Made by a program: the position numbers and the translations under genes. A stretch of DNA of 36,880 nucleotides from Paenibacillus terrae (GTDB lineage: Bacteria > Bacillota > Bacilli > Paenibacillales > Paenibacillaceae). The stretch lies in NCBI RefSeq assembly GCF_005217525.1, contig NZ_PNXQ01000003.1, positions 32,365-69,244 on the forward strand, read 5' to 3'. The number at the start of each line of letters is the position of its first letter. Position 1 is the first letter of the stretch. Below, one piece after another: positions 1-9,066 of the stretch. The notes below the pieces were generated by a model. That model was not told where the DNA came from. It searched no databases and saw nothing but the letters and a program-made list of their open reading frames with translations.

Positions 1-223
1 TCTATCGCCCAATTTGGTATCGGACATACTCCGTGAAAATTTTCGGACATCCCTCCCATGGCAAAGGGGCCGGGTGTGTCAGTAACCTCTCACATCATCG
101 CACAGTCACAAACAACATTAGTTATTATATCTAATAGTTCTGCCTATTGCAAGCAAAAACGAAAAAACAATGTATCTTATTTTGAAAAGATACAATTGCA
201 CTCGCAGCTCGCGATTTATTCAA
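1..223. other. intergenic DNA downstream of tuf, no gene seen
   Basis: I see no convincing gene here. A 67-codon plus-strand reading frame (58-261) runs through the tuf terminator, has no clear ribosome binding site and matches no family I know, so I treat it as chance. The octamer TCGGACAT occurs twice (20-27 and 43-50), 23 bp apart, right at the window edge. Repeated short motifs of this kind are found at the ends of some insertion sequences, so the edge may be the terminus of an element lying outside the window. This is a weak inference. Confidence 0.4.
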
Positions 224-252
224 GAGAAAAGCCCCCGCACCAGGGCGGGGGC
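224..252 (-). terminator. intrinsic terminator after tuf
   Basis: The arms GCCCCCGC (231-238) and GCGGGGGC (245-252) form a perfect 8-bp G+C stem with a 6-nt loop. Read on the minus strand, the stem is followed by TTTTCTC, a U-tract. It lies about 75 bp beyond the tuf stop codon and closes the ybxF-rpsL-rpsG-fusA-tuf transcript. The A/T flanks on both sides could allow some function in both directions. Confidence 0.9.
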
Positions 253-264
253 TTCTTTTAGCTC

Positions 265-301
265 CGTTCCAATACAATGTTACTCGTTCCAGTACAATGT
301 T
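265..301. repeat. short tandem repeat between tuf and its terminator
   Basis: A 17-bp sequence (265-281) recurs at 285-301 with one mismatch (A/G), giving two tandem copies with a 20-bp period. It sits in the 3' untranslated region of the tuf mRNA, between stop codon and terminator hairpin. It may be a small duplication. No function can be read from it. Confidence 0.6.
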
Positions 302-326
302 GCTTTATTTAAAGGCCAAAGCCTTC

Positions 327-1517
327 TTATTTAGAGATTGTTGCTACCGCACCGGCGCCAACTGTACGTCCACCTTCACGAATAGAGAACTTAGTTCCTT
401 CTTCGATAGCGATTGGGTTGATCAGTTGAACAGTAACTGTGATGTTGTCACCAGGCATTACCATTTCGGAACCTTCTGGCAAAGTGATGATACCAGTTAC
501 GTCAGTTGTACGGAAGTAGAACTGTGGACGGTAACCAGTGAAGAAAGGTTTGTGACGTCCACCCTCTTCTTTAGTCAAAACGTAGATTTGAGCAGAAAAT
601 TCTGTATGAGGTTTAACAGAACCTGGTTTAGCCAATACTTGGCCACGCTCGATTTGCGCACGATCTACACCGCGAAGCAATGCGCCGATGTTATCGCCAG
701 CTTGAGCAGAGTCAAGCAATTTGCGGAACATTTCTACGCCTGTTACTACGGATTTACGGGATTCTTCTTGAATACCGATGATTTCGATTTCATCGCCCAC
801 TTTAACAGTACCACGCTCTACACGGCCTGTAGCAACTGTACCACGACCTGTGATGGAGAATACGTCCTCGACAGGCATCAAGAAAGGCTTGTCAGTGTCG
901 CGTTCTGGAGTTGGGATGTAAGTGTCGATTGTTTCGAACATTTCAACGATTTTCTTAGCATAGTCGCCCTCTGGGTTTTGCAGAGCTTCACGAGCGGAAC
1001 CGCGAATGATTGGAGTGTCGTCGCCTGGGAAGTCATATTCGCTCAGCAAGTCACGAACTTCCATTTCAACCAGTTCCAACAGCTCTTCGTCTTCAACCAT
1101 GTCACATTTGTTCAGGAAAACAACGATGTAAGGAACGCCTACTTGGCGGGACAACAGGATGTGCTCGCGAGTTTGCGGCATTGGGCCGTCAGCTGCGGAT
1201 ACAACCAGAATCGCTCCGTCCATTTGTGCAGCGCCAGTGATCATGTTTTTAACATAGTCGGCGTGACCTGGGCAGTCAACGTGTGCATAGTGACGGTTAG
1301 GTGTTTCGTATTCCACGTGTGCTGTGGAGATTGTGATACCGCGTTCGCGCTCTTCTGGAGCTTTATCGATTTGGTCGAATGCTACAGCAGCACCACCGTA
1401 AGTTTTGGACAATACAGTTGTGATTGCAGCAGTCAAAGTAGTTTTACCATGATCGACGTGACCAATAGTACCGATGTTAACGTGCGGTTTGTTACGTTCA
1501 AACTTAGCCTTTGCCAT
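327..1517 (-). CDS. tuf: elongation factor Tu
   Basis: EF-Tu is the GTPase that carries aminoacyl-tRNA to the ribosomal A site. The 396-residue length is normal for bacterial EF-Tu. The G1 loop GHVDHGKTT is near residues 19-27, switch II contains [12 protein letters not shown] (near 81-92), and the NKCDM specificity motif is near 136-140, followed by the two beta-barrel domains. The start ATG follows a strong AGGAGG with good spacing. It is the last gene of the ybxF-rpsL-rpsG-fusA-tuf series, 93 bp after fusA and followed by a G+C-rich terminator. A TATAAT-like hexamer (1584-1589) lies in the fusA-tuf gap, but I found no matching -35 box, so a private promoter is unproven. Confidence 0.99.
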   Translation of the reverse strand: MAKAKFERNKPHVNIGTIGHVDHGKTTLTAAITTVLSKTYGGAAVAFDQIDKAPEERERGITISTAHVEYETPNRHYAHVDCPGHADYVKNMITGAAQMDGAILVVSAADGPMPQTREHILLSRQVGVPYIVVFLNKCDMVEDEELLELVEMEVRDLLSEYDFPGDDTPIIRGSAREALQNPEGDYAKKIVEMFETIDTYIPTPERDTDKPFLMPVEDVFSITGRGTVATGRVERGTVKVGDEIEIIGIQEESRKSVVTGVEMFRKLLDSAQAGDNIGALLRGVDRAQIERGQVLAKPGSVKPHTEFSAQIYVLTKEEGGRHKPFFTGYRPQFYFRTTDVTGIITLPEGSEMVMPGDNITVTVQLINPIAIEEGTKFSIREGGRTVGAGAVATISK

Positions 1518-1610
1518 TTGAACAATTCCTCCTCAATAACTTGTTTTATTTTTAGGCTGCCGGCTTCCTCTTGGAAAAACTTGATTATACCGGTCAGCTG
1601 ATACATTGTA

Positions 1611-3689
1611 TTACTCGCCGCCCTTGGTTTTGGCAACGATCTCTTCAGCAATGCTCTTCGGAACCTCTTCATAATGAGAAAGCTCCATGGAGAACACGCC
1701 GCGTCCTTGTGTACCGGAACGAAGTGTAGTCGAGTATCCGAACATTTCGGACAAAGGCACCTTCGCACGAATGATTTGAGCTCCACTACGGGAATCCATA
1801 CCTTCAATCCGACCACGACGGGAGTTCAACATACCCATTACGTCACCCATGTATTCCTCAGGAACCGTTACTTCAACTTTCATAATCGGCTCAAGCAATA
1901 CCGGTTTACATTTGTCTTTCGCTGCTTTCAGCGCCATTGATCCGGCAATTTTAAACGCCATTTCATTGGAATCGACATCATGGTATGATCCGTCCACAAT
2001 TGTAGCTTTAACGTCCACAAGCGGGAAGCCTGCGATAACGCCGTTTTTCATTTGTTCCTCAATACCAGCAAGAGCAGGAGCGATGTACTCTCTAGGAACA
2101 GAGCCGCCGACTACCTTACTTTCGAATTGGCTACCAGTACCTGGCTCAAGCGGTTCGAACTCAACCCATACGTGACCATATTGACCACGACCACCGGATT
2201 GACGAACGAATTTACCTTCGACACGTGCTGGAGCACGGAACGTTTCACGGTAAGCAACCTGTGGCTTACCCACATTGGTTTCCACCTTAAACTCACGGCG
2301 CATACGGTCGATGATGATATCAAGGTGAAGCTCACCCATACCTGCCAAGATGGTTTGGCCTGTTTCTTCGTTAGTATGAGCACGAAGAGTTGGATCTTCT
2401 TCGGTCAATTTACCGAGGGCAACAGACATTTTATCTTGGTCGGCTTTGGTTTTAGGCTCAACCGCGATCTCGATAACCGGATCAGGGAAATTCATGGACT
2501 CGAGAATAACTGGATTCTTCTCATCACACAGTGTATCACCTGTACCTGTATCTTTCAAACCTACGGCTGCCGCAATATCACCGGAGTAAACTACAGTGAT
2601 TTCTTGACGGCTGTTCGCATGCATTTGAAGAATACGTCCGATACGTTCGCGCTTGCCTTTTGTTGCATTCAATACGTATGAACCCGATTGAAGAACACCG
2701 GAGTATACACGGAAGAATGTCAGCTTACCAACGTAAGGATCCGTCATGATTTTGAAAGCCAATGCAGAGAAAGGCTCTTCATCGGAAGAGTGACGTTCAA
2801 CTTCCGTACCATCTTCCAAATGCCCTTGAATACTTGGCACGTCAGTAGGAGCCGGTAAGTAGTCGAGAACAGCATCCAGCATGAGCTGAACACCTTTGTT
2901 ACGGTAAGAAGATCCACAGATAACTGGGAAAATTTTAACTTCTACAACACCTTTACGAAGAGCGGCTTTAATTTCGGCAACCGAAATTTCTTCGCCTTCC
3001 AGGTATTTCATTGTCAAATCTTCATCCAGTTCAGCGACCTTCTCAATCAATTCATTACGGAGTTCTTCAACTTTATCTTTGAATTCCGCAGGAATTTCGG
3101 TTTCTTCGATATCTTGACCAAGATCATCTTTGTACATATGAGCTTTTTGTTCAACGATATCGATGATACCAGTAAAATCATTTTCTGCGCCGATTGGCAA
3201 TTGAATCGCAACTGCGTTCGCTTGAAGGCGATCACGCATGTCGGAGACAACATTCAGGAAGTCGGCACCAATGATATCCATTTTGTTTACATATGCGATC
3301 CGTGGAACGCCGTAGCGATCAGCCTGTCTCCATACGGTTTCGGACTGAGGCTCAACGCCTTCTTTCGCACTGAAAACACCAACTGCTCCGTCCAATACAC
3401 GAAGGGAACGTTCAACTTCAACAGTGAAGTCAACGTGCCCCGGGGTGTCGATGATATTGACGCGGTGACCTTTCCAGGCAGCGGTCGTCGCAGCGGAAGT
3501 AATCGTGATTCCGCGCTCTTGTTCTTGTTCCATCCAGTCCATTGTCGCAGCGCCTTCGTGAACTTCACCGATTTTATGCGTACGTCCTGTGTAGAACAAG
3601 ATCCGCTCTGTTGTTGTGGTTTTACCCGCGTCAATATGAGCCATGATCCCGATATTACGTGTATTCGTCAAGGAGAACTCTCTTGCCAT
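1611..3689 (-). CDS. fusA: elongation factor G
   Basis: EF-G is the translocase GTPase that moves tRNA and mRNA through the ribosome and, with RRF, recycles ribosomes. The 692-residue length is typical. Visible motifs are the P-loop AHIDAGKTT (near 17-25), the switch II sequence DTPGHVDF (near 81-88) and NKMD (near 135-138). Domains II-V follow, including the domain IV/V sequences [14 protein letters not shown] and [13 protein letters not shown]. The ATG is preceded by GAAGGGAGAC on the transcribed strand. The gene is 48 bp downstream of rpsG in the classical str operon order rpsL-rpsG-fusA-tuf. Confidence 0.99.
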   Translation of the reverse strand: MAREFSLTNTRNIGIMAHIDAGKTTTTERILFYTGRTHKIGEVHEGAATMDWMEQEQERGITITSAATTAAWKGHRVNIIDTPGHVDFTVEVERSLRVLDGAVGVFSAKEGVEPQSETVWRQADRYGVPRIAYVNKMDIIGADFLNVVSDMRDRLQANAVAIQLPIGAENDFTGIIDIVEQKAHMYKDDLGQDIEETEIPAEFKDKVEELRNELIEKVAELDEDLTMKYLEGEEISVAEIKAALRKGVVEVKIFPVICGSSYRNKGVQLMLDAVLDYLPAPTDVPSIQGHLEDGTEVERHSSDEEPFSALAFKIMTDPYVGKLTFFRVYSGVLQSGSYVLNATKGKRERIGRILQMHANSRQEITVVYSGDIAAAVGLKDTGTGDTLCDEKNPVILESMNFPDPVIEIAVEPKTKADQDKMSVALGKLTEEDPTLRAHTNEETGQTILAGMGELHLDIIIDRMRREFKVETNVGKPQVAYRETFRAPARVEGKFVRQSGGRGQYGHVWVEFEPLEPGTGSQFESKVVGGSVPREYIAPALAGIEEQMKNGVIAGFPLVDVKATIVDGSYHDVDSNEMAFKIAGSMALKAAKDKCKPVLLEPIMKVEVTVPEEYMGDVMGMLNSRRGRIEGMDSRSGAQIIRAKVPLSEMFGYSTTLRSGTQGRGVFSMELSHYEEVPKSIAEEIVAKTKGGE

Positions 3690-3737
3690 GAAATGGGTCT
3701 CCCTTCAAAATTGAAGTTATTTTTTTTGAGCTGAATC

Positions 3738-4208
3738 CTACCAGCGATAGTGAGCAAACGCTTTGTTCGCTTCAGCCATTTTGTGCGTATCTTCGCGTTT
3801 CTTCACGGAAGCGCCTGTGTTGTTGGAAGCGTCGATAATCTCAGCTGCCAAACGCTCTTCCATCGTTTTCTCGCCGCGGTTGCGGGAGTAGTTTACGAGC
3901 CAACGTAAACCCAGGGAAGTACGTCTTTCTGGTTTTACCTCGATTGGTACTTGGTAGTTGGCACCGCCGACACGGCGTGCTTTAACTTCCAGGACTGGCA
4001 TGATATTCTTAATAGCTGCTTCAAAAACTTCCATCGGGTCATTCCCCGTACGTTCTTGGATAAGCTTGAACGCATTGTACAGAATGCTTTGAGCAACGCC
4101 TCGTTTTCCGTCGAGCATGATGCGGTTGATCAGGCGGGTAACCAACTTGCTGTTATATACCGGATCTGGCAACACGTCTCTTTTGGTAACTGGACCTTTG
4201 CGTGGCAT
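3738..4208 (-). CDS. rpsG: 30S ribosomal protein S7
   Basis: S7 is a primary 16S rRNA binder that starts assembly of the 30S head and contacts the E site. The protein is 156 residues, starts [16 protein letters not shown] and carries the conserved helix sequence [21 protein letters not shown] (near 69-89). The ATG follows AAAGGGGGATATCC, a good ribosome binding site. It lies 50 bp after rpsL and 48 bp before fusA. In enterobacteria S7 represses its own operon by binding the rpsL-rpsG gap. This 50-bp gap is short, and I see no clear equivalent structure. Confidence 0.98.
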   Translation of the reverse strand: MPRKGPVTKRDVLPDPVYNSKLVTRLINRIMLDGKRGVAQSILYNAFKLIQERTGNDPMEVFEAAIKNIMPVLEVKARRVGGANYQVPIEVKPERRTSLGLRWLVNYSRNRGEKTMEERLAAEIIDASNNTGASVKKREDTHKMAEANKAFAHYRW

Positions 4209-4258
4209 GGATATCCCCCTTTCTTACATGTTAAACCGACTTATTCGGTTTATATTCA

Positions 4259-4681
4259 TTAGGATTTTTTAGCTTTAGGGCGTTTTGCGCCATATTTGGA
4301 ACGAGCTTGCATGCGGTTGTTTACGCCTGCAGTATCCAAAGCACCGCGAACGATATGGTAACGTACACCTGGAAGATCTTTTACACGACCCCCGCGAATC
4401 AGCACTACGCTGTGTTCTTGCAGGTTGTGTCCGATACCCGGAATGTAAGCAGTCACCTCTACACGGTTCGTCAAACGAACACGAGCATATTTACGAAGTG
4501 CGGAGTTTGGTTTTTTTGGAGTCATAGTACCTACACGAGTGCATACTCCGCGTTTTTGCGGGGCACTGATGTCGGTAGCTTCACGTTTCAAGGCGTTAAA
4601 ACCTTTTTGCAAAGCCGGTGATTTCGATTTCTCGATTTTGGCTTGACGTCCTTTACGAACCAGTTGGTTAATAGTTGGCAT
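4259..4681 (-). CDS. rpsL: 30S ribosomal protein S12
   Basis: S12 sits at the decoding centre and controls tRNA selection. I place the start at the ATG of [12 protein letters not shown] (4681), giving the usual 140 residues, because GGAAGGGGGTG lies just upstream. A longer frame to 4723 would add 14 residues with no family match. The conserved [11 protein letters not shown] and [13 protein letters not shown] segments both carry the lysines found in streptomycin-sensitive proteins, so no resistance allele is visible. It follows ybxF by 143 bp and heads the str ribosomal genes. Confidence 0.98.
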   Translation of the reverse strand: MPTINQLVRKGRQAKIEKSKSPALQKGFNALKREATDISAPQKRGVCTRVGTMTPKKPNSALRKYARVRLTNRVEVTAYIPGIGHNLQEHSVVLIRGGRVKDLPGVRYHIVRGALDTAGVNNRMQARSKYGAKRPKAKKS

Positions 4682-4824
4682 TGTGGTTGCCACCCCCTTC
4701 CTCAATTTTTCCTGTTGCTTCACAAACCATTTCTAAGCCCACAGACCCAGGCGGTTCATAAAAGAACAAATGAAAAGTCTTTGCCGCCAAGAATCCATTC
4801 TCTTAGACAAAAACGTTCCTTACC

Positions 4825-5076
4825 CTATTGTTTTACGATAGCAGCCATGGCGGCTCCCACTTCAATCCCACATGCAGCTCCGAGATTTTTCATTGTATCT
4901 ACAAGAGTCACCTTGACTCCTTGCTTGTTGCACAAAGCAATGATGTTGGAAGTGAGGCGTGGATCTGCGTCTTCTGCCACATATACTTCAGAGGCGAAGC
5001 CCAATTCGACCATACGGATGGTTTGTTTGGTACCGATTTTGACATGAGCATCTTGCAGTCCTTGTTCTTTAGACAT
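4825..5076 (-). CDS. rplGB: L7Ae-family kink-turn RNA-binding protein YbxF
   Basis: This is an 83-residue L7Ae/L30e/S12e-type protein. Small bacilli members of this family (YbxF, YlxQ) bind kink-turn RNA motifs, and YbxF associates with ribosomes. The family signature is visible in VYVAEDADPRLTSNI (near 32-46), followed by LCNKQGVKVTLVDTMKNLGAACGIEVGAA. The ATG follows CGGAGGAATGAG. It is the first gene after a near-consensus SigA promoter and precedes rpsL, exactly as in B. subtilis between rpoC and rpsL. The precise RNA target in this organism is not visible from sequence. Confidence 0.93.
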   Translation of the reverse strand: MSKEQGLQDAHVKIGTKQTIRMVELGFASEVYVAEDADPRLTSNIIALCNKQGVKVTLVDTMKNLGAACGIEVGAAMAAIVKQ

Positions 5077-5131
5077 ATCTCATTCCTCCGAAAAGACACT
5101 ATAGCATATAGGCTACTCACGCACCTTTGCT

Positions 5132-5160
5132 ATATTAGCATTGACTATAAGCAATGTCAA
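5132..5160 (-). promoter_or_regulatory. SigA-type promoter for ybxF-rpsL-rpsG-fusA-tuf
   Basis: Read on the minus strand, a perfect -35 TTGACA (5155-5160) and a -10 TAATAT (5132-5137) are separated by exactly 17 bp. The predicted start is near 5125, leaving a leader of about 50 nt before ybxF. The surrounding DNA is rich in short inverted repeats, such as TATAG-A-CTATA just upstream of the -35, which could be binding sites. Confidence 0.85.
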
Positions 5161-5219
5161 GACAATTATAGACTATAGTTTGCTTAACAAAGAAATACTT
5201 TTCATTTTAAGAAAAAGCG

Positions 5220-5279
5220 CCGGAACACCGTCTAACAGAGCCGTAATCTAAAAGCTTCATCAGAGATGCAATGTTCCGG
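5220..5279 (-). terminator. possible rpoC terminator or attenuator hairpin
   Basis: CCGGAACA (5220-5227) and TGTTCCGG (5272-5279) are perfect 8-bp inverted arms separated by 44 nt. On the transcribed strand the second arm is followed by CGC and then TTTTTC. The long loop makes it weaker than a classical terminator, but it lies 28 bp past the rpoC stop and upstream of the ybxF promoter, where a terminator is expected. Confidence 0.5.
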
Positions 5280-5307
5280 GCCCATCATGCCATTTGTTAA
5301 CGTTTTA

Positions 5308-8300
5308 TTACTCGGCCGAAATCGGTTCGAGTTCTTCTGACGAGGATTGCTCCCCTTCCGGTTGGGCAAATTTCACACTACGGTAACGATTCATACCTGT
5401 ACCCGCAGGGATCAACTTTCCGATAATAACGTTCTCTTTCAGACCAAGCAACTGATCGACCTTGCCTTTTATAGCTGCATCGGTCAGCACGCGTGTGGTC
5501 TCTTGGAAGGAAGCTGCTGACAAGAAGGAGTCAGTTTCCAGAGATGCCTTGGTTATACCAAGCAGAACCGGTTTGGCTACCGCTGGCTCTTGGCCGCTAA
5601 GAATCGCTGTTTTGTTCGCAATTTCATATTCGTGCACATCAACAAAGGAGCCTGGAAGTAGCGTTGTATTCCCCGCATCAAGGATACGGATTTTACGCAA
5701 CATTTGACGAATCATAACTTCCACGTGCTTATCATTGATCTCTACGCCCTGATTCCGATATACGCGTTGAACTTCCTGAAGGATATAGTTCTGTACCCCG
5801 CGAATACCTTTAATGCGCAGCATTTCTTTAGGGTCGATTGAACCGTCTGTCAGTTCATCCCCGGCTTCCACAGTCATGCCTTCGCTTACGCGCAGACGAG
5901 AACCATACGTAACCGAATAAGTTTTCGTTTCAGCTTCACCCTGAATGTCGATCTCACGGCGATCTTTACCTTCACGAATTTCTTTAACTGTACCGTCAAT
6001 TTCACTGATGGTTGCCTGACCTTTAGGATTACGTGCTTCGAAAAGCTCCTGAATACGCGGCAAACCTTGTGTAATATCATCGCCCGCTACACCGCCTGTG
6101 TGGAATGTACGCATTGTAAGCTGGGTTCCTGGTTCACCGATGGATTGCGCCGCGATAATACCAACTGCTTCACCAATCTCAACGTGTTTGCCAGTAGCCA
6201 GATTGCGACCGTAGCATTTCTTGCAGACGCCATGTTTGGCACGGCAGCTTAGTACAGAACGAATTTGAACCTTTTGTACACCAGCTTTAACAATTGCTTC
6301 AGCTTTGTCGGAATCAATCAATTCGTTACGGCTGGCCAAAATCTCGCCAGTCTCCGGATGACGTACCGTTTCAAAGCAATAGCGACCTTCCAGACGGTCA
6401 TAGAGGTCCTCAATAACTTCTTTACCGTCCTGAATACGGCTTACTGTAAAGCCTTTGTCCGTTCCACAATCTTCTTCACGCACGATAACATCCTGTGCCA
6501 CATCGACTAGACGACGAGTAAGATAACCGGAGTCAGCCGTACGAAGTGCTGTATCCGCCAAACCTTTACGCGCTCCGTGAGTGGAGATGAAGTATTCGAG
6601 TACTGTCAGGCCTTCACGGAAGTTCGATTTAATTGGGAGCTCGATAATACGACCGGATGGATTTGCCATCAGACCACGCATACCGCCGAGTTGGGTAATC
6701 TGTGATTTGTTACCCCGCGCTTTGGAGTCAACCATCATCATGATAGAGTTATAGCGATCCATGGACTTCATCAGCACTTCGGTAATATCATCTTTGGCTT
6801 TGGACCAGATATCAATAATCCGGTCATAGCGTTCCTCGTTCGTAATCAGACCACGACGGTATTGATTCGTTACGACTTGCGCTTTATCCTCAGAACCTTT
6901 AAGAATTTCTTTTTTCTCCACTGGCACGATAACGTCCGATACAGCAACAGTTACACCTGCACGAGTAGAATACGTAAAGCCAAGCTGCTTGATTTTATCC
7001 AAAATCACAGCTGTTTCTGTTGTATGGTAAGTTTCAAAGCAACGGGCAATAATGTTACCAAGGTAATCTTTACCTACGCCGCTAGCTTGCGGAGCATTTT
7101 GAATCGCTTCTGTAAGATTTACACCCTTCTCGTATACAAAGAACTCCTCAGCAGTACCATAAAGCAGGTTTGCACGGGTAGCATCATTGATGTACGGGAA
7201 GCTGGCCGGGAAAATTTCATTGAAGATGATTTTACCAACCGTGGTAATCAGCATTGCATCCTGTTGTTTTTCAGTAAAGCTCGTTTTATTCAAAGCTTTA
7301 ACCGGAATAGCTACACGAGCATGAAGACCCGCTGTACCGCGCTGGTAAGCCGATATAGCCTCGTTCATGTTACGAAGGATCATGTTGCTGCCTTCTTCTT
7401 CTTTGTTATCCATAGTCAGATAGAAAGAACCAAGGACCATATCCTGGGAAGGAGTAACAACAGGCTTGCCGTCTTTCGGATTCAAAATGTTACCGGAGGC
7501 CAGCATGAGCAAACGAGCTTCTGCTTGGGCTTCCGCAGACAACGGAACGTGAACCGCCATTTGGTCACCGTCAAAGTCGGCATTGTATGCCGTACATACG
7601 AGCGGATGCAAACGAATTGCACGACCTTCAACCAAAATCGGCTCAAACGCCTGAATACCGAGTCTATGCAGCGTAGGGGCACGGTTCAGAAGAACCGGAT
7701 GCTCCTTGATTACTTCTTCGAGCACATCCCATACTTCTGCACTCACGCGCTCTACTTTACGTTTCGCGCTCTTAATGTTGTGTGCAAGACCTTTGTTCAC
7801 AAGTTCTTTCATAACAAAAGGCTTGAACAGTTCCAAGGCCATTTCTTTCGGCAAACCGCATTGGTACATTTTCAAGTACGGACCTACAACGATTACGGAA
7901 CGACCGGAGTAGTCAACACGTTTTCCGAGCAAGTTTTGACGAAAACGTCCTTGTTTACCTTTCAGCATGTGGCTGAGGGATTTCAAAGGACGGTTACCCG
8001 GACCTGTAACAGGGCGACCACGACGACCATTATCGATCAGGGCGTCAACAGCTTCCTGCAGCATCCGTTTTTCATTCTGTACGATAATATCCGGAGCACC
8101 CAGATCTAGCAGGCGTTTCAGACGGTTGTTACGGTTTATAACACGACGGTACAAGTCATTCAGGTCAGAGGTAGCAAATCGTCCACCATCCAGCTGTACC
8201 ATCGGACGGAGCTCCGGAGGAATAACAGGCAGCACATCCATGATCATCCAGTCCGGCTGGTTGCCGGAGTTACGGAAAGCCTCAATCACTTCAAGACGCT

Positions 8301-8922
8301 TGATCGCACGGTTGCGGCGTTGTCCTTGAGCTGTACGCAGCTCTTCTTTCAGAAATTCCAATTCTTTGTCTATATCCAAATCTTGAAGGAGCTTCTTAAC
8401 CGCCTCAGCACCCATACCTGCCTGGAATCCATAGCCGTACTTTTCACGGTAGCTGCGGTATTCTTTCTCGGACAGGAGTTGCTTTTTTTCCAATGGCGTA
8501 TCTCCTGGATCAGTTACAACATAAGATGCGAAGTAAATGATCTCTTCCAGAGATCTTGGAGACATATCAAGAGCAAGACCCATACGGCTCGGAATGCCTT
8601 TAAAGTACCAAATATGCGATACAGGGGCAGCCAGCTCGATGTGACCCATACGTTCACGACGAACCTTAGCGCGGGTAACCTCTACGCCACAACGGTCACA
8701 GACAACACCTTTATAGCGCACGCGTTTGTACTTACCGCAATGACATTCCCAGTCTTTCGTAGGTCCGAAAATTTTCTCGCAAAATAGTCCTTCTTTTTCC
8801 GGTTTAAGCGTACGATAGTTAATCGTCTCCGGTTTTTTGACTTCTCCGCGGGACCAAGAACGAATCTTTTCGGGGGAAGCAAGCCCGATTTTCATATATT
8901 CGAAATTGTTAACGTCCAACAA
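5308..8922 (-). CDS. rpoC: DNA-directed RNA polymerase subunit beta'
   Basis: Beta' forms the clamp and much of the catalytic centre of RNA polymerase. The 1204-residue product carries the N-terminal zinc cysteines ([20 protein letters not shown] near 60-79), the catalytic [12 protein letters not shown] near 450 with its three aspartates, the trigger-loop region ([13 protein letters not shown]) and the second zinc cluster [15 protein letters not shown] choose the TTG at 8922: AAGGAGGG lies 7 nt upstream and it yields MLDVNNFEY, the usual bacilli N-terminus. The in-frame TTG at 8943 lies before that site and would translate through it. It is separated from rpoB by 144 bp that hold a strong hairpin. 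Confidence 0.98.
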   Translation of the reverse strand: MLDVNNFEYMKIGLASPEKIRSWSRGEVKKPETINYRTLKPEKEGLFCEKIFGPTKDWECHCGKYKRVRYKGVVCDRCGVEVTRAKVRRERMGHIELAAPVSHIWYFKGIPSRMGLALDMSPRSLEEIIYFASYVVTDPGDTPLEKKQLLSEKEYRSYREKYGYGFQAGMGAEAVKKLLQDLDIDKELEFLKEELRTAQGQRRNRAIKRLEVIEAFRNSGNQPDWMIMDVLPVIPPELRPMVQLDGGRFATSDLNDLYRRVINRNNRLKRLLDLGAPDIIVQNEKRMLQEAVDALIDNGRRGRPVTGPGNRPLKSLSHMLKGKQGRFRQNLLGKRVDYSGRSVIVVGPYLKMYQCGLPKEMALELFKPFVMKELVNKGLAHNIKSAKRKVERVSAEVWDVLEEVIKEHPVLLNRAPTLHRLGIQAFEPILVEGRAIRLHPLVCTAYNADFDGDQMAVHVPLSAEAQAEARLLMLASGNILNPKDGKPVVTPSQDMVLGSFYLTMDNKEEEGSNMILRNMNEAISAYQRGTAGLHARVAIPVKALNKTSFTEKQQDAMLITTVGKIIFNEIFPASFPYINDATRANLLYGTAEEFFVYEKGVNLTEAIQNAPQASGVGKDYLGNIIARCFETYHTTETAVILDKIKQLGFTYSTRAGVTVAVSDVIVPVEKKEILKGSEDKAQVVTNQYRRGLITNEERYDRIIDIWSKAKDDITEVLMKSMDRYNSIMMMVDSKARGNKSQITQLGGMRGLMANPSGRIIELPIKSNFREGLTVLEYFISTHGARKGLADTALRTADSGYLTRRLVDVAQDVIVREEDCGTDKGFTVSRIQDGKEVIEDLYDRLEGRYCFETVRHPETGEILASRNELIDSDKAEAIVKAGVQKVQIRSVLSCRAKHGVCKKCYGRNLATGKHVEIGEAVGIIAAQSIGEPGTQLTMRTFHTGGVAGDDITQGLPRIQELFEARNPKGQATISEIDGTVKEIREGKDRREIDIQGEAETKTYSVTYGSRLRVSEGMTVEAGDELTDGSIDPKEMLRIKGIRGVQNYILQEVQRVYRNQGVEINDKHVEVMIRQMLRKIRILDAGNTTLLPGSFVDVHEYEIANKTAILSGQEPAVAKPVLLGITKASLETDSFLSAASFQETTRVLTDAAIKGKVDQLLGLKENVIIGKLIPAGTGMNRYRSVKFAQPEGEQSSSEELEPISAE

Positions 8923-8962
8923 GGAGCAACCCTCCTTAACCAAATCCTGAGTTTTTAGGTTT

Positions 8963-8991
8963 GATACCGCCCGGCAGCACCGGGCGGTATC
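8963..8991 (-). other. perfect 12-bp hairpin between rpoB and rpoC
   Basis: GATACCGCCCGG (8963-8974) and CCGGGCGGTATC (8980-8991) form a perfect 12-bp, G+C-rich stem with a 5-nt loop. No U-tract follows on either strand, so it is not a standard terminator. It ends about 26 nt before the rpoC ribosome binding site. An RNase processing site or an mRNA-stabilising element is the likeliest role. This is inference from position and structure. Confidence 0.7.
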
Positions 8992-9066
8992 AAGAAGCCT
9001 GATCCATCCTGTAGAGAATGGTTCGAGGCATATAACAAAGCTGATATGATTCAGTCAGCAGACAAA

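Noticed and set aside
1584..1589. TATAAT hexamer in the fusA-tuf gap as a tuf promoter
   Set aside because: No acceptable -35 hexamer lies 16-18 bp upstream, so I do not annotate a promoter.
297..1601. 434-codon plus-strand frame opposite tuf
   Set aside because: It is the exact antisense of tuf, is rich in Cys, Phe and Thr in an unnatural way, and has no ribosome binding site. EF-Tu on the other strand is certain.
6862..8109. 415-codon plus-strand frame opposite rpoC
   Set aside because: Antisense shadow of a highly conserved coding region; the composition is unlike a real protein.
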